Part shown: piece after piece, positions 1-26,037 of the stretch
Position numbering within the stretch: position 1 is the stretch's first letter
Layout of the letters: each line of letters begins with the position of its first letter
DNA from: Paractinoplanes ovalisporus
Lineage (GTDB): Bacteria; Actinomycetota; Actinomycetes; Mycobacteriales; Micromonosporaceae
Length of the DNA: 48,590 nt
Direction of reading: 5' to 3'
NCBI RefSeq assembly: GCF_016834655.1
Contig: NZ_JAENHP010000039.1
Coordinates: 1 to 48,590 of the forward strand
Program-made: the position numbers and the translations under genes
Notes under the pieces: model-generated
Seen by the model: the letters and a program-made list of their open reading frames with translations, nothing else
Databases searched by the model: none
Told to the model about the DNA's origin: nothing

Positions 1-17775
<17,775 letters not shown>

Positions 17776-17779
<4 letters not shown>

Positions 17780-19020
17780 CGGCCGCGCACTTCGAACCCG
17801 GTGACATCCCGCCGCTGGGCGTGATACCCCGCCGGATGTACGCCTCGGTGATCCGTCCGGAACGGTACGGCCCGCCGGCCGAGGCGTTCCGCACCGAGCT
17901 GGTCGACGTCCCGCCGCTCGGGCCCGGGCAGGTGATGGTGATGGTGATGGCCGCGGGCGTCAACTACAACAACGTCTGGGCCGCCCTCGGCAAACCCCTC
18001 GACGTGATCGCCGCCCGGAGCCGCCACGACCGCACCGGGTTCCACATCGGTGGCTCCGAAGGCGCCGGGGTCGTGTGGGCGGTGGGCGAGGGAGCCCGCC
18101 AGGTCAAGCCGGGTGATCATGTGGTGCTCTCCGGCTGCCGGTGGGAGGAGTCGGCCGCCGACATCCGGGCCGGCGCCGACCCGATGACCTCGTCCACCCA
18201 ACGGGTCTGGGGTTACGAGGAGAACTACGGCTCCTTCGCCCAGTTCACCGTCGTCGACGAGTACCAGTGCCATCCCAAACCGCCGGGACTCACCTGGGAG
18301 GGCGCCGCCGCGTACCTGCTGACCGGCGCCACCGCCTACCGTCAGCTCTGCGGCTGGCCGCCGCACGTGGTCGGCCCGGGTGATCCGGTGCTGATCTGGG
18401 GCGGGGCGGGCGGTCTGGGCTCGATGGCGATCCAGATCGTCCGGGAGCGCGGCGGCATCCCGGTCGCCGTCGTCTCCAGCGACGACCGCCGGGAGTACTG
18501 CCTGCGTCTGGGGGCGGCCGGCGTGATCGACCGGCGCGAGTTCGACCACTGGGGCCGCCTGCCGGACATCGGCGACGAGGCCGCGATGGGCACGTGGCTC
18601 AAGCAGGTGCGCGGGGTGGGGCAGCGGTTCTGGGAGGTGCTCGGCGAGAAGCGGGCCCCGCGGATCGTCCTCGAACACCCGGGCCAGGACACCATTCCGA
18701 CCTCGATGTACCTGTGCGACACCGCCGGCATGGTCGTCATCTGCGGCGGCACGAGCGGCTACCACGCCGATGTCGACCTGCGGTTCCTGTGGATGCGGCA
18801 GAAGCGCCTGCAGGGCTCGCACTTCGCCAACGTGGCCGAGTGCCGGGCGATCACCGCGCTGGTCGCGGCCGGGCGGGTCGACCCCTGCCTGTCCTGGGTC
18901 GGATCGCTGGACGAGGTCGGCCCGGCGCATCAGATGATGTTCGACAACACGCAGCCGCCGGGCAACCTGGCCGCCCTGATCAACGCGCCCCGGGCCGGAA
19001 TGACCACCCTGACCGGGTGA
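17776..19020 (+). CDS. ccr: Crotonyl-CoA carboxylase/reductase
   Basis: 414-aa medium-chain dehydrogenase of the CCR family, which converts crotonyl-CoA (or other 2-enoyl-CoAs), CO2 and NADPH into ethylmalonyl-CoA (or longer alkylmalonyl-CoAs). Family marks seen: the VNYNNVW block carrying the CO2-binding Asn, the WGYE block, the nucleotide-binding GGAGGLGS and the GSHFAN block with the CO2-binding His. The start is the ATG that overlaps the PKS stop (ATGA), with GGGGAGG just upstream inside the PKS gene, so it is translationally coupled to the PKS. The context says it supplies the ethylmalonyl unit for the atypical AT of the last module. It is slightly shorter than the usual length of about 445 aa. 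Confidence 0.95.
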
Positions 19021-19035
19021 GCGGCGGCGGCCCGG

Positions 19036-19875
19036 TCATCGCGCCGGGCCGAGGACCCGCCGCAGCAGCCGGGGCGGCTGGGCGCGCCGGCGCCACTCGC
19101 GCGGGTAGCCCAGGGAGACCTCCTCGAAGTGCACGCCGTCGTAGCGGGCGGCACGGGGGATGTGCAGGTGCCCGTAGACCGCCGCCACGGCCCGGAAGCG
19201 CACGTGCCAGTCGGCGGTGCGCTCGGTGCCGCACCACTGCGCGAACTCGGGGTGCCACAGGACGTCGGTCGGTTGCCGGACCAGCGGCCAGTGGCTGAGC
19301 AGGACCGTGGGCAGCGCCGGATCGATCGCGGCCAGCCGGCGTTCGGTCAGCGTGACCCGGTCCCAGCACCACGACTCCCGATCCGGGTACGGGTCCGGAT
19401 ACAGCAACATCTCGTCGGTGCAGACCACGCCCGCGTCGTACGCCTTGCGCAGCGACTCCTCCTTGGTACTGGTGCCGGGCGCGCGGAACGAATAGTCGTA
19501 GAGCAGGAACAGCGGGGCGATGACAACCGGACCGCCGGCGCCGTTCCAGACCGGGTAGGGATCCTCCGGGGTGATCACCCCGTTGTCGCGGCACATCCGC
19601 ACCAGTGCCCGGTACCGCGGCTCGCCGCGCAGCTGGACCGGGTCGTGCGGATGGCACCAGAGCTCGTGGTTCCCCGGTGCCCAGACGACCGTGTCGAATC
19701 GCCGGCGCAGCAACTGCAGCGTCCGCTGCACGTCGTAGAACAGATCGGCGACGTCACCGCCGACCAGCAGCCAGTCGTCGTCGGACTCGGGCTCCAGCCG
19801 ATCGACCATTCTCTGGTTGTCCGCGTACGAGACGTGCAGGTCACTGACGGCGAACAGTGATCCCGGTTCAGGCAA
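19036..19875 (-). CDS. Metallophosphoesterase similar to PptH (4'-phosphopantetheinyl hydrolase)
   Basis: 279 aa from a TTG preceded at good spacing by AGAGAGG; an ATG at 19917 would add 14 residues but has a poorly spaced Shine-Dalgarno. Calcineurin-like motifs in order: SDLH, GGDVAD, GNHELW, a His in LLSHW and YGHLH. The extended blocks FLLYDYSF, WCGTERTADWH and SLGYPREWRRR resemble mycobacterial PptH (Rv2795c), which removes phosphopantetheine from carrier proteins. It lies convergent to the PKS/CCR genes with only 15 bases between. Inference: it tunes the holo/apo state of ACPs, perhaps of this PKS. No phosphopantetheinyl transferase is in the window, whereas in mycobacteria PptH neighbours PptT. 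A generic phosphoesterase role remains possible. Confidence 0.85.
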   Translation of the reverse strand: MPEPGSLFAVSDLHVSYADNQRMVDRLEPESDDDWLLVGGDVADLFYDVQRTLQLLRRRFDTVVWAPGNHELWCHPHDPVQLRGEPRYRALVRMCRDNGVITPEDPYPVWNGAGGPVVIAPLFLLYDYSFRAPGTSTKEESLRKAYDAGVVCTDEMLLYPDPYPDRESWCWDRVTLTERRLAAIDPALPTVLLSHWPLVRQPTDVLWHPEFAQWCGTERTADWHVRFRAVAAVYGHLHIPRAARYDGVHFEEVSLGYPREWRRRAQPPRLLRRVLGPAR

Positions 19876-19954
19876 TGGGGATACCTCTCTGTGACGGATC
19901 GAGCCGGCCGAACCCATCACTCCTGGTTTGCGTGCCGGAACTGTCGGTCACGCT

Positions 19955-19987
19955 AAGCAGCTCTGTCCCTCAGGGACAGAGCTGCTT
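19955..19987 (-). terminator. Perfect hairpin, likely terminator of the 14-gene operon
   Basis: A 15-base perfect inverted repeat (19955-19969 and 19973-19987) with a 3-base loop lies 26 bases beyond the stop of the GST-containing ORF and upstream of the PptH-like gene. No clear U-tract follows, as is common for actinomycete terminators. It separates the long minus-strand operon from the phosphoesterase gene. Confidence 0.7.
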
Positions 19988-20012
19988 CAAATACTCCTAT
20001 GTGGCTTGCTCG

Positions 20013-20975
20013 TCAGCCCTTCATCAGCTCCTCGATCACGGGCCCGGCCGGGACGATGCCGGTCGGGTTGAGCCACGGGTGCGTACGGAAGTAGTGGTTC
20101 TTGATCTGCCCGAAGTCGGTCGTCTCGCGGAAGGCGGGCAGGCCGTAGAGCTCCCGGAAGTAGCTGCCCAGGCGGGGATAGTCGGCGATCCGGCGCAGGT
20201 TCGCCTTGAAATGGGTGAAGTAGACGGTGTCGAAGCGGGCCAGCGTGACGTAGAACCGGATGTCGGGCTCGGTGAGCTGGTCGCCGAACAGGTAGCGGCG
20301 GCCGGCCAGCCGCTCCTCGAGCTGATCGAGCGCGGCGAAAAGCTGACCGACCTCCCGTTCGTACTCCTCCTGACCCCGGGCGAAGCCGCACCGGTACGGA
20401 CCGTCGTGCACCCGGGTGAAGAGGAAGTCGTGGAACTCGTCGATCTCGCTCCGCAACCGTGCCGGGTAGAGGTCGATCTCGTTGGTGGCGTACTTGTCGA
20501 ACGCGGTGGCCAGGTCGGTGCTCAACGTCCGGTAGTCGTTGCTGACGATCCGGCCGGTCTCGCGGTCCCAGAGGGCGGGCACCGAGACGTGGCTGTCGTA
20601 CTCGGGATCGGTGGCCTGGTAGGCCTCGGACAGAAAGGCGAAGCCGTTCACCTCGTCCAACCCGTGTCCCGGGCCTTCGCGGAACGCCCACCCGCGGCCG
20701 TCGCGCAGCGGGTCCGCGACCGAGACGGTGACCGCGTCGCGCAGGCCCTTCAGGTGCAGCACGATCGAGGAGCGCTGCGAGAACGGGCACGGCGCGGCCA
20801 CGTACAGGTGATAGCGCCCGGGCTCGGCCGGGAAACCGCTGGAGCCGTCGGCGGTGATCCGTTCGCGGAACGCCGGATCGCTGCGCTGCAGCGGCTTTCC
20901 GGCCCGGTTCTTGGGCAGATAGGGCCCGAATTCGTCGAAGTCGACCGGTGAAGCGGCGCGGGGGCTGACCGGCAT
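20013..20975 (-). CDS. Xi-class glutathione S-transferase-like (hydroquinone reductase family), probable internal start
   Basis: 320 aa if started at the internal ATG, which has AGGAGGT nine bases upstream. The N-terminal part carries APCPFSQRS, the catalytic-Cys site of glutathionyl-hydroquinone reductases (YqjG/ECM4 type). YLFGDQLTEPDIR and the C-terminal GQIKNHYFRTHPWLNPTGIVP are typical of this family. These enzymes reduce thiol-quinone conjugates back to the hydroquinone. Actinomycetes use mycothiol rather than glutathione, so the thiol partner is uncertain. It is the last segment of an operon predicted to make a quinone- or hydroquinone-type meroterpenoid, which fits a protective or recycling role. 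It is in frame with the upstream ABC ATPase with no stop between. Confidence 0.88.
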   Translation of the reverse strand: MPVSPRAASPVDFDEFGPYLPKNRAGKPLQRSDPAFRERITADGSSGFPAEPGRYHLYVAAPCPFSQRSSIVLHLKGLRDAVTVSVADPLRDGRGWAFREGPGHGLDEVNGFAFLSEAYQATDPEYDSHVSVPALWDRETGRIVSNDYRTLSTDLATAFDKYATNEIDLYPARLRSEIDEFHDFLFTRVHDGPYRCGFARGQEEYEREVGQLFAALDQLEERLAGRRYLFGDQLTEPDIRFYVTLARFDTVYFTHFKANLRRIADYPRLGSYFRELYGLPAFRETTDFGQIKNHYFRTHPWLNPTGIVPAGPVIEELMKG

Positions 20976-22613
20976 GGTGGTGATACCTCCTGGAACAGGG
21001 GCGGCCGAAGGAGGGTTTCGGCGCCCGGGTGTGGCCGCGACCAGCGCGGCGGTGTACGGGTGGGATGGCTTCCGCAGGACCTCGGCGGCCGGCCCTTCGT
21101 CGACGGCCCGGCCGTGCCGCAGCACCAGCACCCGGTCCGCCACCCGGCTGATTGCACCGAGGTCGTGCGAGATGAACAGGCAGCCGAGCCCGAGTTCGGC
21201 CTGCACGTCGACGATGAGCTGCAGAATCTGGGCCTGCACGGCGGCGTCCAGCGCCGAGGCGGGCTCGTCGCAGATCAGGAGATCGGGCCGGACCACCAGG
21301 GCCCGGGCCAGGACAACCCGCTGGCACTCCCCGCCGGAGAGCTCCCGGGGGCGGCGGCGCAGCAAGGTGGTGGGCAGGTGGACGAGGTCGGCGGCCCGGA
21401 GCACGCGGGCGCGGCGTTCCGACCGGCCGGCCAACCCCAGCGCCCGCACCGGTTCGGCGATCGCGTCACCGGCCTTCATCTGCGGATCCAGGGCCGCGTA
21501 AGGGTCCTGGAAGACGAGCTGCACACGACGACGGAAGCCGCGCAGGCCGCCGCCGCGGAGACCGGCGAGGTCGTCGCCGTCGAACAGCACCCGGCCGGCC
21601 GTGGGCGTGGTGAGACGCAGCGCGAGTGCGGCCAGCGTGGACTTTCCGGCGCCGGACTCGCCGACGACCCCGAGGGTCTCACCGCTGTGAACCACCGCGC
21701 TGACCTCGTCGAGCGCCCGCACCGGAGTGCCGCCCCGCTGGGCCGGAGGGAAGCTGCGGCTGACCCGGTCCAGCCGGAGAAGAGGGGCCGTCCGCTCACG
21801 CGCCGCCGGTTGCACCCGTGGCCGCAATCGCGCGCTGCCCAGGTGCGGCGCGGCCGCCATCAGGGCCCGGGTGACCGGGTGGCGCCCCTCGGTGGCCAGC
21901 CGCCGGAGCGGACCGGCCTCGACCGTACGTCCCTCGGCCAGCACCACCCCCCACTCGGCCCGCTCGATCGCCAGGCCCACGTCATGGGTCACCAGGACCA
22001 GCGCGCGCCCGGTGCCGGTGGTCATGCCGGCCAGATCGTCCAGGATGCCGGCCTGCGCGATCATGTCGACGGCGCTGGTCGGCTCGTCGGCCAGGACCAG
22101 CTGCGGCTCGGCGGCCAGCGCGGCGGCGACCACGGCCCGCTGCCGCATCCCGCCGGAGAGTTCGTGCGGATAGCGGGCGGCCACGTTCTCCGGATCGGCC
22201 AGACCGGCGGCCCGGAGCAGGCCGACCGCCCGGCGGCGAGCTTCCGCCCGGCCGGCCCGGCCGTGGATCAGCAGCGCCTCGGCAACCTGGACGCCGATGG
22301 GCAGGACCGGGTTGAGCGCGACCGCCGGATCCTGCGGGATGGTGCCGATCCGCCGGCCGCGCAGCCGGCGCCGTTCATTCTCGTCCAGCCGGTGCAGGGC
22401 GAGACCGTCGAACCAGATCTCGCCGCCGGTCCGGGCCTGCGGCGGGAGAAGTCCGGTGATCGCGGCCACCAGCGTGCTCTTGCCGGCCCCGGACGGCCCC
22501 AGCACGGCCACGGTGGCACCCGCGGGGGCGTCGAGATCCACGCCCCGCAGGATCGGCGCGCCGGGCAGTGACACGGTCAGGTCACGGATCCGCAGCACGG
22601 GTTCGGCCGTCAC
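20013..22613 (-). CDS. Tandem ABC ATPase (DppD-DppF type) fused in frame to a xi-class GST-like domain
   Basis: 866-aa ORF from a GTG overlapping the permease stop (GTGA). Residues 1-540 are two ABC ATPase halves of the oligopeptide/nickel importer type. The first has Walker A GPSGAGKST, signature LSGGMRQR and Walker B LADEPTS; the second has GESGAGKST, LSGGECQR and ICDEPAS. Each half would energise the adjacent permeases. After the usual DppF ending (HPYTAALVAATP) the frame runs without a stop through a short Pro/Ala linker into a thioredoxin-fold domain with a CPFS motif and an all-alpha GST C-terminal domain. A consensus AGGAGGT before the internal ATG at 20975 suggests the GST part is also, or mainly, made separately. 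A lost stop between two former genes is the simplest origin. Confidence 0.85.
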   Translation of the reverse strand: MTAEPVLRIRDLTVSLPGAPILRGVDLDAPAGATVAVLGPSGAGKSTLVAAITGLLPPQARTGGEIWFDGLALHRLDENERRRLRGRRIGTIPQDPAVALNPVLPIGVQVAEALLIHGRAGRAEARRRAVGLLRAAGLADPENVAARYPHELSGGMRQRAVVAAALAAEPQLVLADEPTSAVDMIAQAGILDDLAGMTTGTGRALVLVTHDVGLAIERAEWGVVLAEGRTVEAGPLRRLATEGRHPVTRALMAAAPHLGSARLRPRVQPAARERTAPLLRLDRVSRSFPPAQRGGTPVRALDEVSAVVHSGETLGVVGESGAGKSTLAALALRLTTPTAGRVLFDGDDLAGLRGGGLRGFRRRVQLVFQDPYAALDPQMKAGDAIAEPVRALGLAGRSERRARVLRAADLVHLPTTLLRRRPRELSGGECQRVVLARALVVRPDLLICDEPASALDAAVQAQILQLIVDVQAELGLGCLFISHDLGAISRVADRVLVLRHGRAVDEGPAAEVLRKPSHPYTAALVAATPGRRNPPSAAPVPGGITTMPVSPRAASPVDFDEFGPYLPKNRAGKPLQRSDPAFRERITADGSSGFPAEPGRYHLYVAAPCPFSQRSSIVLHLKGLRDAVTVSVADPLRDGRGWAFREGPGHGLDEVNGFAFLSEAYQATDPEYDSHVSVPALWDRETGRIVSNDYRTLSTDLATAFDKYATNEIDLYPARLRSEIDEFHDFLFTRVHDGPYRCGFARGQEEYEREVGQLFAALDQLEERLAGRRYLFGDQLTEPDIRFYVTLARFDTVYFTHFKANLRRIADYPRLGSYFRELYGLPAFRETTDFGQIKNHYFRTHPWLNPTGIVPAGPVIEELMKG

Positions 22614-23458
22614 TGCACGGCCAGCCGATCCTGCGCGGCCCGGCCGAGGGCGGTGGTGGCCAGCACGGTGACGGCTACGGCCACCCCCGGGAAGGTGCTC
22701 AGCCACCAGGCCTCGGCCAGGTTGGCCCGGCCGGCCGCGGCGAGGATGCCCCAGTCGGCGGCCGGCGGGCTGGGACCGAAGCCCAGGAAGCTGAGCGAGG
22801 ACGACTCCAGCATGGCCACGCCGAAGCCGAGCACCGCCAGCGACAGGGCCGGGCCGCCGATGTTCGGCAACACGTGGCGCAGCAGCAGCCGGGCCGGGCG
22901 GACCCCGCTGACCGTGGCCGCCTTGATGTACGGGCGCGCACGCACCCGGAGCACGTCACCCCGGACCAGGCGGGCGAAGGTGGCGATGTTGGAGACACCC
23001 ACCGCGACCGCCAGCCGGGTCGGTGAGCTGCCGAGCACCGCGACCGCACCCAGGGCGAGCAGCAACGCCGGGAAGGCGAGCATGATGTCGACCACCCGCA
23101 TCAGCACCGCGTCGACGATCCCGCCGAACAGGCCGGAGACCAGCCCCACGAGCGAACCCGCGGCCAGGGCGAGCAGGGTGGCGGCGGCACCGACCACAAG
23201 GGACAGCCGGCTGCCGTGGATGATCCGGCTGAGCAGGTCACGGCCGAGCTCGTCGGTGCCGAGCAGGTGGCCGGGGCCGGGCGGAAGCAGGGCGGCCTCG
23301 GGAACGACGGCGTCGGGCGGGTGCGGGGCCAGCAGGCCGGGAACCAGCACACAGGCCAGCATAGTCAGCAGAACCAGGACGGCCATGGTGACCGCGGCCG
23401 GAGGCATCCGCCGGCGCGGATCGTCGGAGCGGCGCTGCAGCGCCGTGAGCAGCGTCAT
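22610..23458 (-). CDS. ABC transporter permease, DppC/OppC type
   Basis: 282-aa inner-membrane permease of the oligopeptide/nickel importer family, with an N-terminal transmembrane helix (about residues 25-45), HLLGTDELGRDLLSR and further helices; the EAA loop is near ARPYIKAATVSG. The start chosen is the ATG overlapping the stop of the DppB-type gene (ATGA); a GTG two codons upstream is possible. It forms the permease pair with the preceding gene. Its stop overlaps the GTG of the ATPase gene. Confidence 0.92.
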   Translation of the reverse strand: MTLLTALQRRSDDPRRRMPPAAVTMAVLVLLTMLACVLVPGLLAPHPPDAVVPEAALLPPGPGHLLGTDELGRDLLSRIIHGSRLSLVVGAAATLLALAAGSLVGLVSGLFGGIVDAVLMRVVDIMLAFPALLLALGAVAVLGSSPTRLAVAVGVSNIATFARLVRGDVLRVRARPYIKAATVSGVRPARLLLRHVLPNIGGPALSLAVLGFGVAMLESSSLSFLGFGPSPPAADWGILAAAGRANLAEAWWLSTFPGVAVAVTVLATTALGRAAQDRLAVQ

Positions 23459-24432
23459 TTCCACACCGCCGCGGAGACGACCCGGGGGTCGAGATAGGTG
23501 TAGGCAACGTCGACGATCAGGCTGATCACGACCATCGTGATGCCGAGGAACGCGGCCACCCCCTGCAGCACCGGATAGTCGTGGTTCTGCAGCGCGTTGA
23601 CGATCAGCCGGCCCAGGCCCGGCCGCCCGAAGATGGTCTCGGCGACGACACCGCCCCCGAGCAGACTGCCCACTGTGGTCCCGCTCAGGGTGACCACCGG
23701 CACGGCGGTGTTGCGCAGCATGTGCCGCAGCACCACGCGGGCCCGGGTGGCCCCCTTGGCCCGCGCCATGAGCACGTACGACTCCCGATCGGCGGTGCGC
23801 AGGCCCGAGCCCAGCACGTGCGCGACCACGCCGGCCAGGGGCAGCGCCAGCGTGACGGCCGGCAGGACGGTGGCGCCCGGCCCGGTGCTGCCCAGCGCCG
23901 GCACCAGCCCGAGCCGGAACGAGAACACCTGCAGCAGCAGCGTCGCCACCCAGTAGGCCGGCAACGCCATGGCCAGCACGGGGAGCCGCGACAGCATCGC
24001 CCGCAGGAGGCGGGACCGGGTCAGCTCGCCGAGCACGGCGCCGCCGGCGCCCAGCAGCAGCCCGAGGACGAGGGCGGTGCCGGCCAGAGCCAGGCTGGGC
24101 CCGGCCGCCTCGGCGACGAGCGCGGTGACCGGCTCGCCGGTCTGCAGCGACTTGCCGAGGTCACCCCGCAGCAGCGCCGCCAGGAAGGCCAGGTACTGAT
24201 CCGGCAGGGGGCGGTCCAGACGCAGCTCGTGGCGCAGCACCGCCTCCCGCTCCGGATCGACGAAGGCGCCGCCGGTGCCCAGCATGATCTGCACCGGGTC
24301 GCCCGGGATCATGTGCACGATGCCGAAGGCCACGGTCACCACCCCGAGCAGCACCGGCACCGCCGAGAGCAACCGGCGACGCAACATCCGCCACCGGATC
24401 CCGGACCGGTCGCCCGGCCGGGTCCGCCACAT
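23455..24432 (-). CDS. ABC transporter permease, DppB/OppB type
   Basis: 325-aa permease with the family's N-terminal helix (LLSAVPVLLGVVTVAFG), MIPGDPV, the large periplasmic loop, and the EAA-type motif YVLMARAKGATRARV followed by VVAETIFGRPGLGRL. It begins at an ATG directly abutting the TAG stop of the solute-binding protein gene and overlaps the next permease by four bases. The order SBP-permease-permease-ATPase is the classic Dpp/Opp arrangement. Its substrate cannot be read from the sequence. Confidence 0.92.
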   Translation of the reverse strand: MWRTRPGDRSGIRWRMLRRRLLSAVPVLLGVVTVAFGIVHMIPGDPVQIMLGTGGAFVDPEREAVLRHELRLDRPLPDQYLAFLAALLRGDLGKSLQTGEPVTALVAEAAGPSLALAGTALVLGLLLGAGGAVLGELTRSRLLRAMLSRLPVLAMALPAYWVATLLLQVFSFRLGLVPALGSTGPGATVLPAVTLALPLAGVVAHVLGSGLRTADRESYVLMARAKGATRARVVLRHMLRNTAVPVVTLSGTTVGSLLGGGVVAETIFGRPGLGRLIVNALQNHDYPVLQGVAAFLGITMVVISLIVDVAYTYLDPRVVSAAVWK

Positions 24433-26037
24433 CTACCGATCCACCCAGGTGTCGTAGAACTGCGGCAATCCCTGCGCGTCGAATCCGGCCCCGCGCACGC
24501 TCTTGTTCACCGCCAACAGGTAGGTCGGGTTGTAGACGGGAATGGCCAGGGCCTGGTCGGCGATCCGTTGCTGGGCCTCGTGATAGCTGTTCCGGCGAGC
24601 CTCCGGTTCGGTGGTCGCCGCCCCGGCCGCCAGGTCGCGGGCGAGTGCCTGGTCCGCGACGACCGGGGGCCGGCCTCCGGCCGACGACTGCAGGACCGTA
24701 CGCATCACGTCCGCGTCGGCGCGCAGGAAGCTGATGTCGCTCATCTCCCAGTCGCCCTTGCTCTGTTTGGCGATCACGTCACCGACCGGCGCCGGTTCCA
24801 GGACCACCTCCACGCCGACCGCTTTGAGCTGCTGCTGCACCAGCTGAGCCAGCAGGTCGCGCTGTTCGCGGGCCGGTGCCACGTAACTCCAGCGCAGGGA
24901 CAGCCGTTGGCCGTTCTTCGAACGGATGCCGCCCGGGCCCGCCACCCAGCCGGCCGCGTCGAGCAGCCGGGCCGCCTCGGCCGCCGAGGCCGGCTGCGCG
25001 GTCGCCACGTAATCCGGTGTGGTCGGCGTCAGGACGCTGCCGGCCGGGGCGTACCGGTCCTGGTAGAGGGTCTTGACGATCAGCGCCGGGTCGATCGCCC
25101 GGCTCACCGCCCGGCGCAGAGCGACGTCGTTCCAGGGTTCCTTGGCGCTGTTGACGAACAGGCTGTAGGCGATGCCGGCCTGCTCACGTTTGTGCACCGG
25201 AAAACCGTCCTGGTCGAGCGCGGCGGCGTCGCGCGGGGAGACCGCGCCGGCCGCGTCGACCTGCCCGCTGCGCAGGCTGCCACTGCGCACCCCGTTGTCC
25301 GAGGCGATCGTGACGACCACCTTCTCCAGGTACGCGTCGTCCTGATGGGCGGCGAACTTCGGCGCCCACCGGTAACCGGCCCGGCGGGCCAGGACCACCT
25401 GTTGCTGGGGCACGTAGTCGGCCACGGTGAAGGGGCCGCTGCCCACGACCGCGCGGCACGTGCTCGCCGGCCCGGCGGCGAACGACGCCGGGGCCTGGAG
25501 GCCGAGGAACGCGGTGGACGCGGCCTGGAGGAAGCCCGCGTTCGGCTGGCCGAAGCGCACCACCACGGTCCGTTCGTCGGACACGGTGGTGCCGGTGTAG
25601 CCGGCCAGCAGGCCGGCGGCCAGCAGCGACTTGGTGGCCGGGTCGACGATCCGGTCGAAGTTCGCCTTGACCGCGGCCGCGTCGACCGGTGACCCGTCGC
25701 TGAAGGTCGCGCCGGTCCGCAGCTTGAAGGTGAAGGCGGTAGCGCGCTGATCCACCGTCCACGACTCGGCCAGCCACGGGACCAGCGCACCGCCGGTGGG
25801 ATCCTGCGCCACCAGCGAGTCGACCACGCCGCGGCCGGTGAGCAGAGCCGCGGCCGCGGGCGACTGCTGCGGGTCCAGGCAGCCCGGGTCGGTGTCGGTG
25901 GCGATCGTCAGCGTGCCGCCCCGCTTCGGCGTGGTGGAACCGCTGCTCGTCGGCTCCGCCGTGCATCCGGCCGCGAGCAGTGCGACTACGGCGGGCACGG
26001 CCAGGGCGCGTACGGGACGGCTTACGCCGTAACTCAT
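24433..26037 (-). CDS. Solute-binding lipoprotein, family 5 (peptide/nickel type)
   Basis: 534 aa. The N-terminus is a lipoprotein signal: basic and hydrophobic segment ending in the lipobox LAAGC with Cys25, so it is anchored outside the membrane. The body has SBP_bac_5 features (RGGTLTIATDTDPGCLDP, WTVDQRATAFTFKLR, AFSRAIDP-like block, VYNPTYLLAVN near the end). Its ATG overlaps the stop of the FAD monooxygenase gene (ATGA), which places this importer in the same translation-coupled operon as the biosynthetic genes. It could take up a peptide, or recapture a pathway product or precursor; the ligand is unknown. Confidence 0.92.
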   Translation of the reverse strand: MSYGVSRPVRALAVPAVVALLAAGCTAEPTSSGSTTPKRGGTLTIATDTDPGCLDPQQSPAAAALLTGRGVVDSLVAQDPTGGALVPWLAESWTVDQRATAFTFKLRTGATFSDGSPVDAAAVKANFDRIVDPATKSLLAAGLLAGYTGTTVSDERTVVVRFGQPNAGFLQAASTAFLGLQAPASFAAGPASTCRAVVGSGPFTVADYVPQQQVVLARRAGYRWAPKFAAHQDDAYLEKVVVTIASDNGVRSGSLRSGQVDAAGAVSPRDAAALDQDGFPVHKREQAGIAYSLFVNSAKEPWNDVALRRAVSRAIDPALIVKTLYQDRYAPAGSVLTPTTPDYVATAQPASAAEAARLLDAAGWVAGPGGIRSKNGQRLSLRWSYVAPAREQRDLLAQLVQQQLKAVGVEVVLEPAPVGDVIAKQSKGDWEMSDISFLRADADVMRTVLQSSAGGRPPVVADQALARDLAAGAATTEPEARRNSYHEAQQRIADQALAIPVYNPTYLLAVNKSVRGAGFDAQGLPQFYDTWVDR

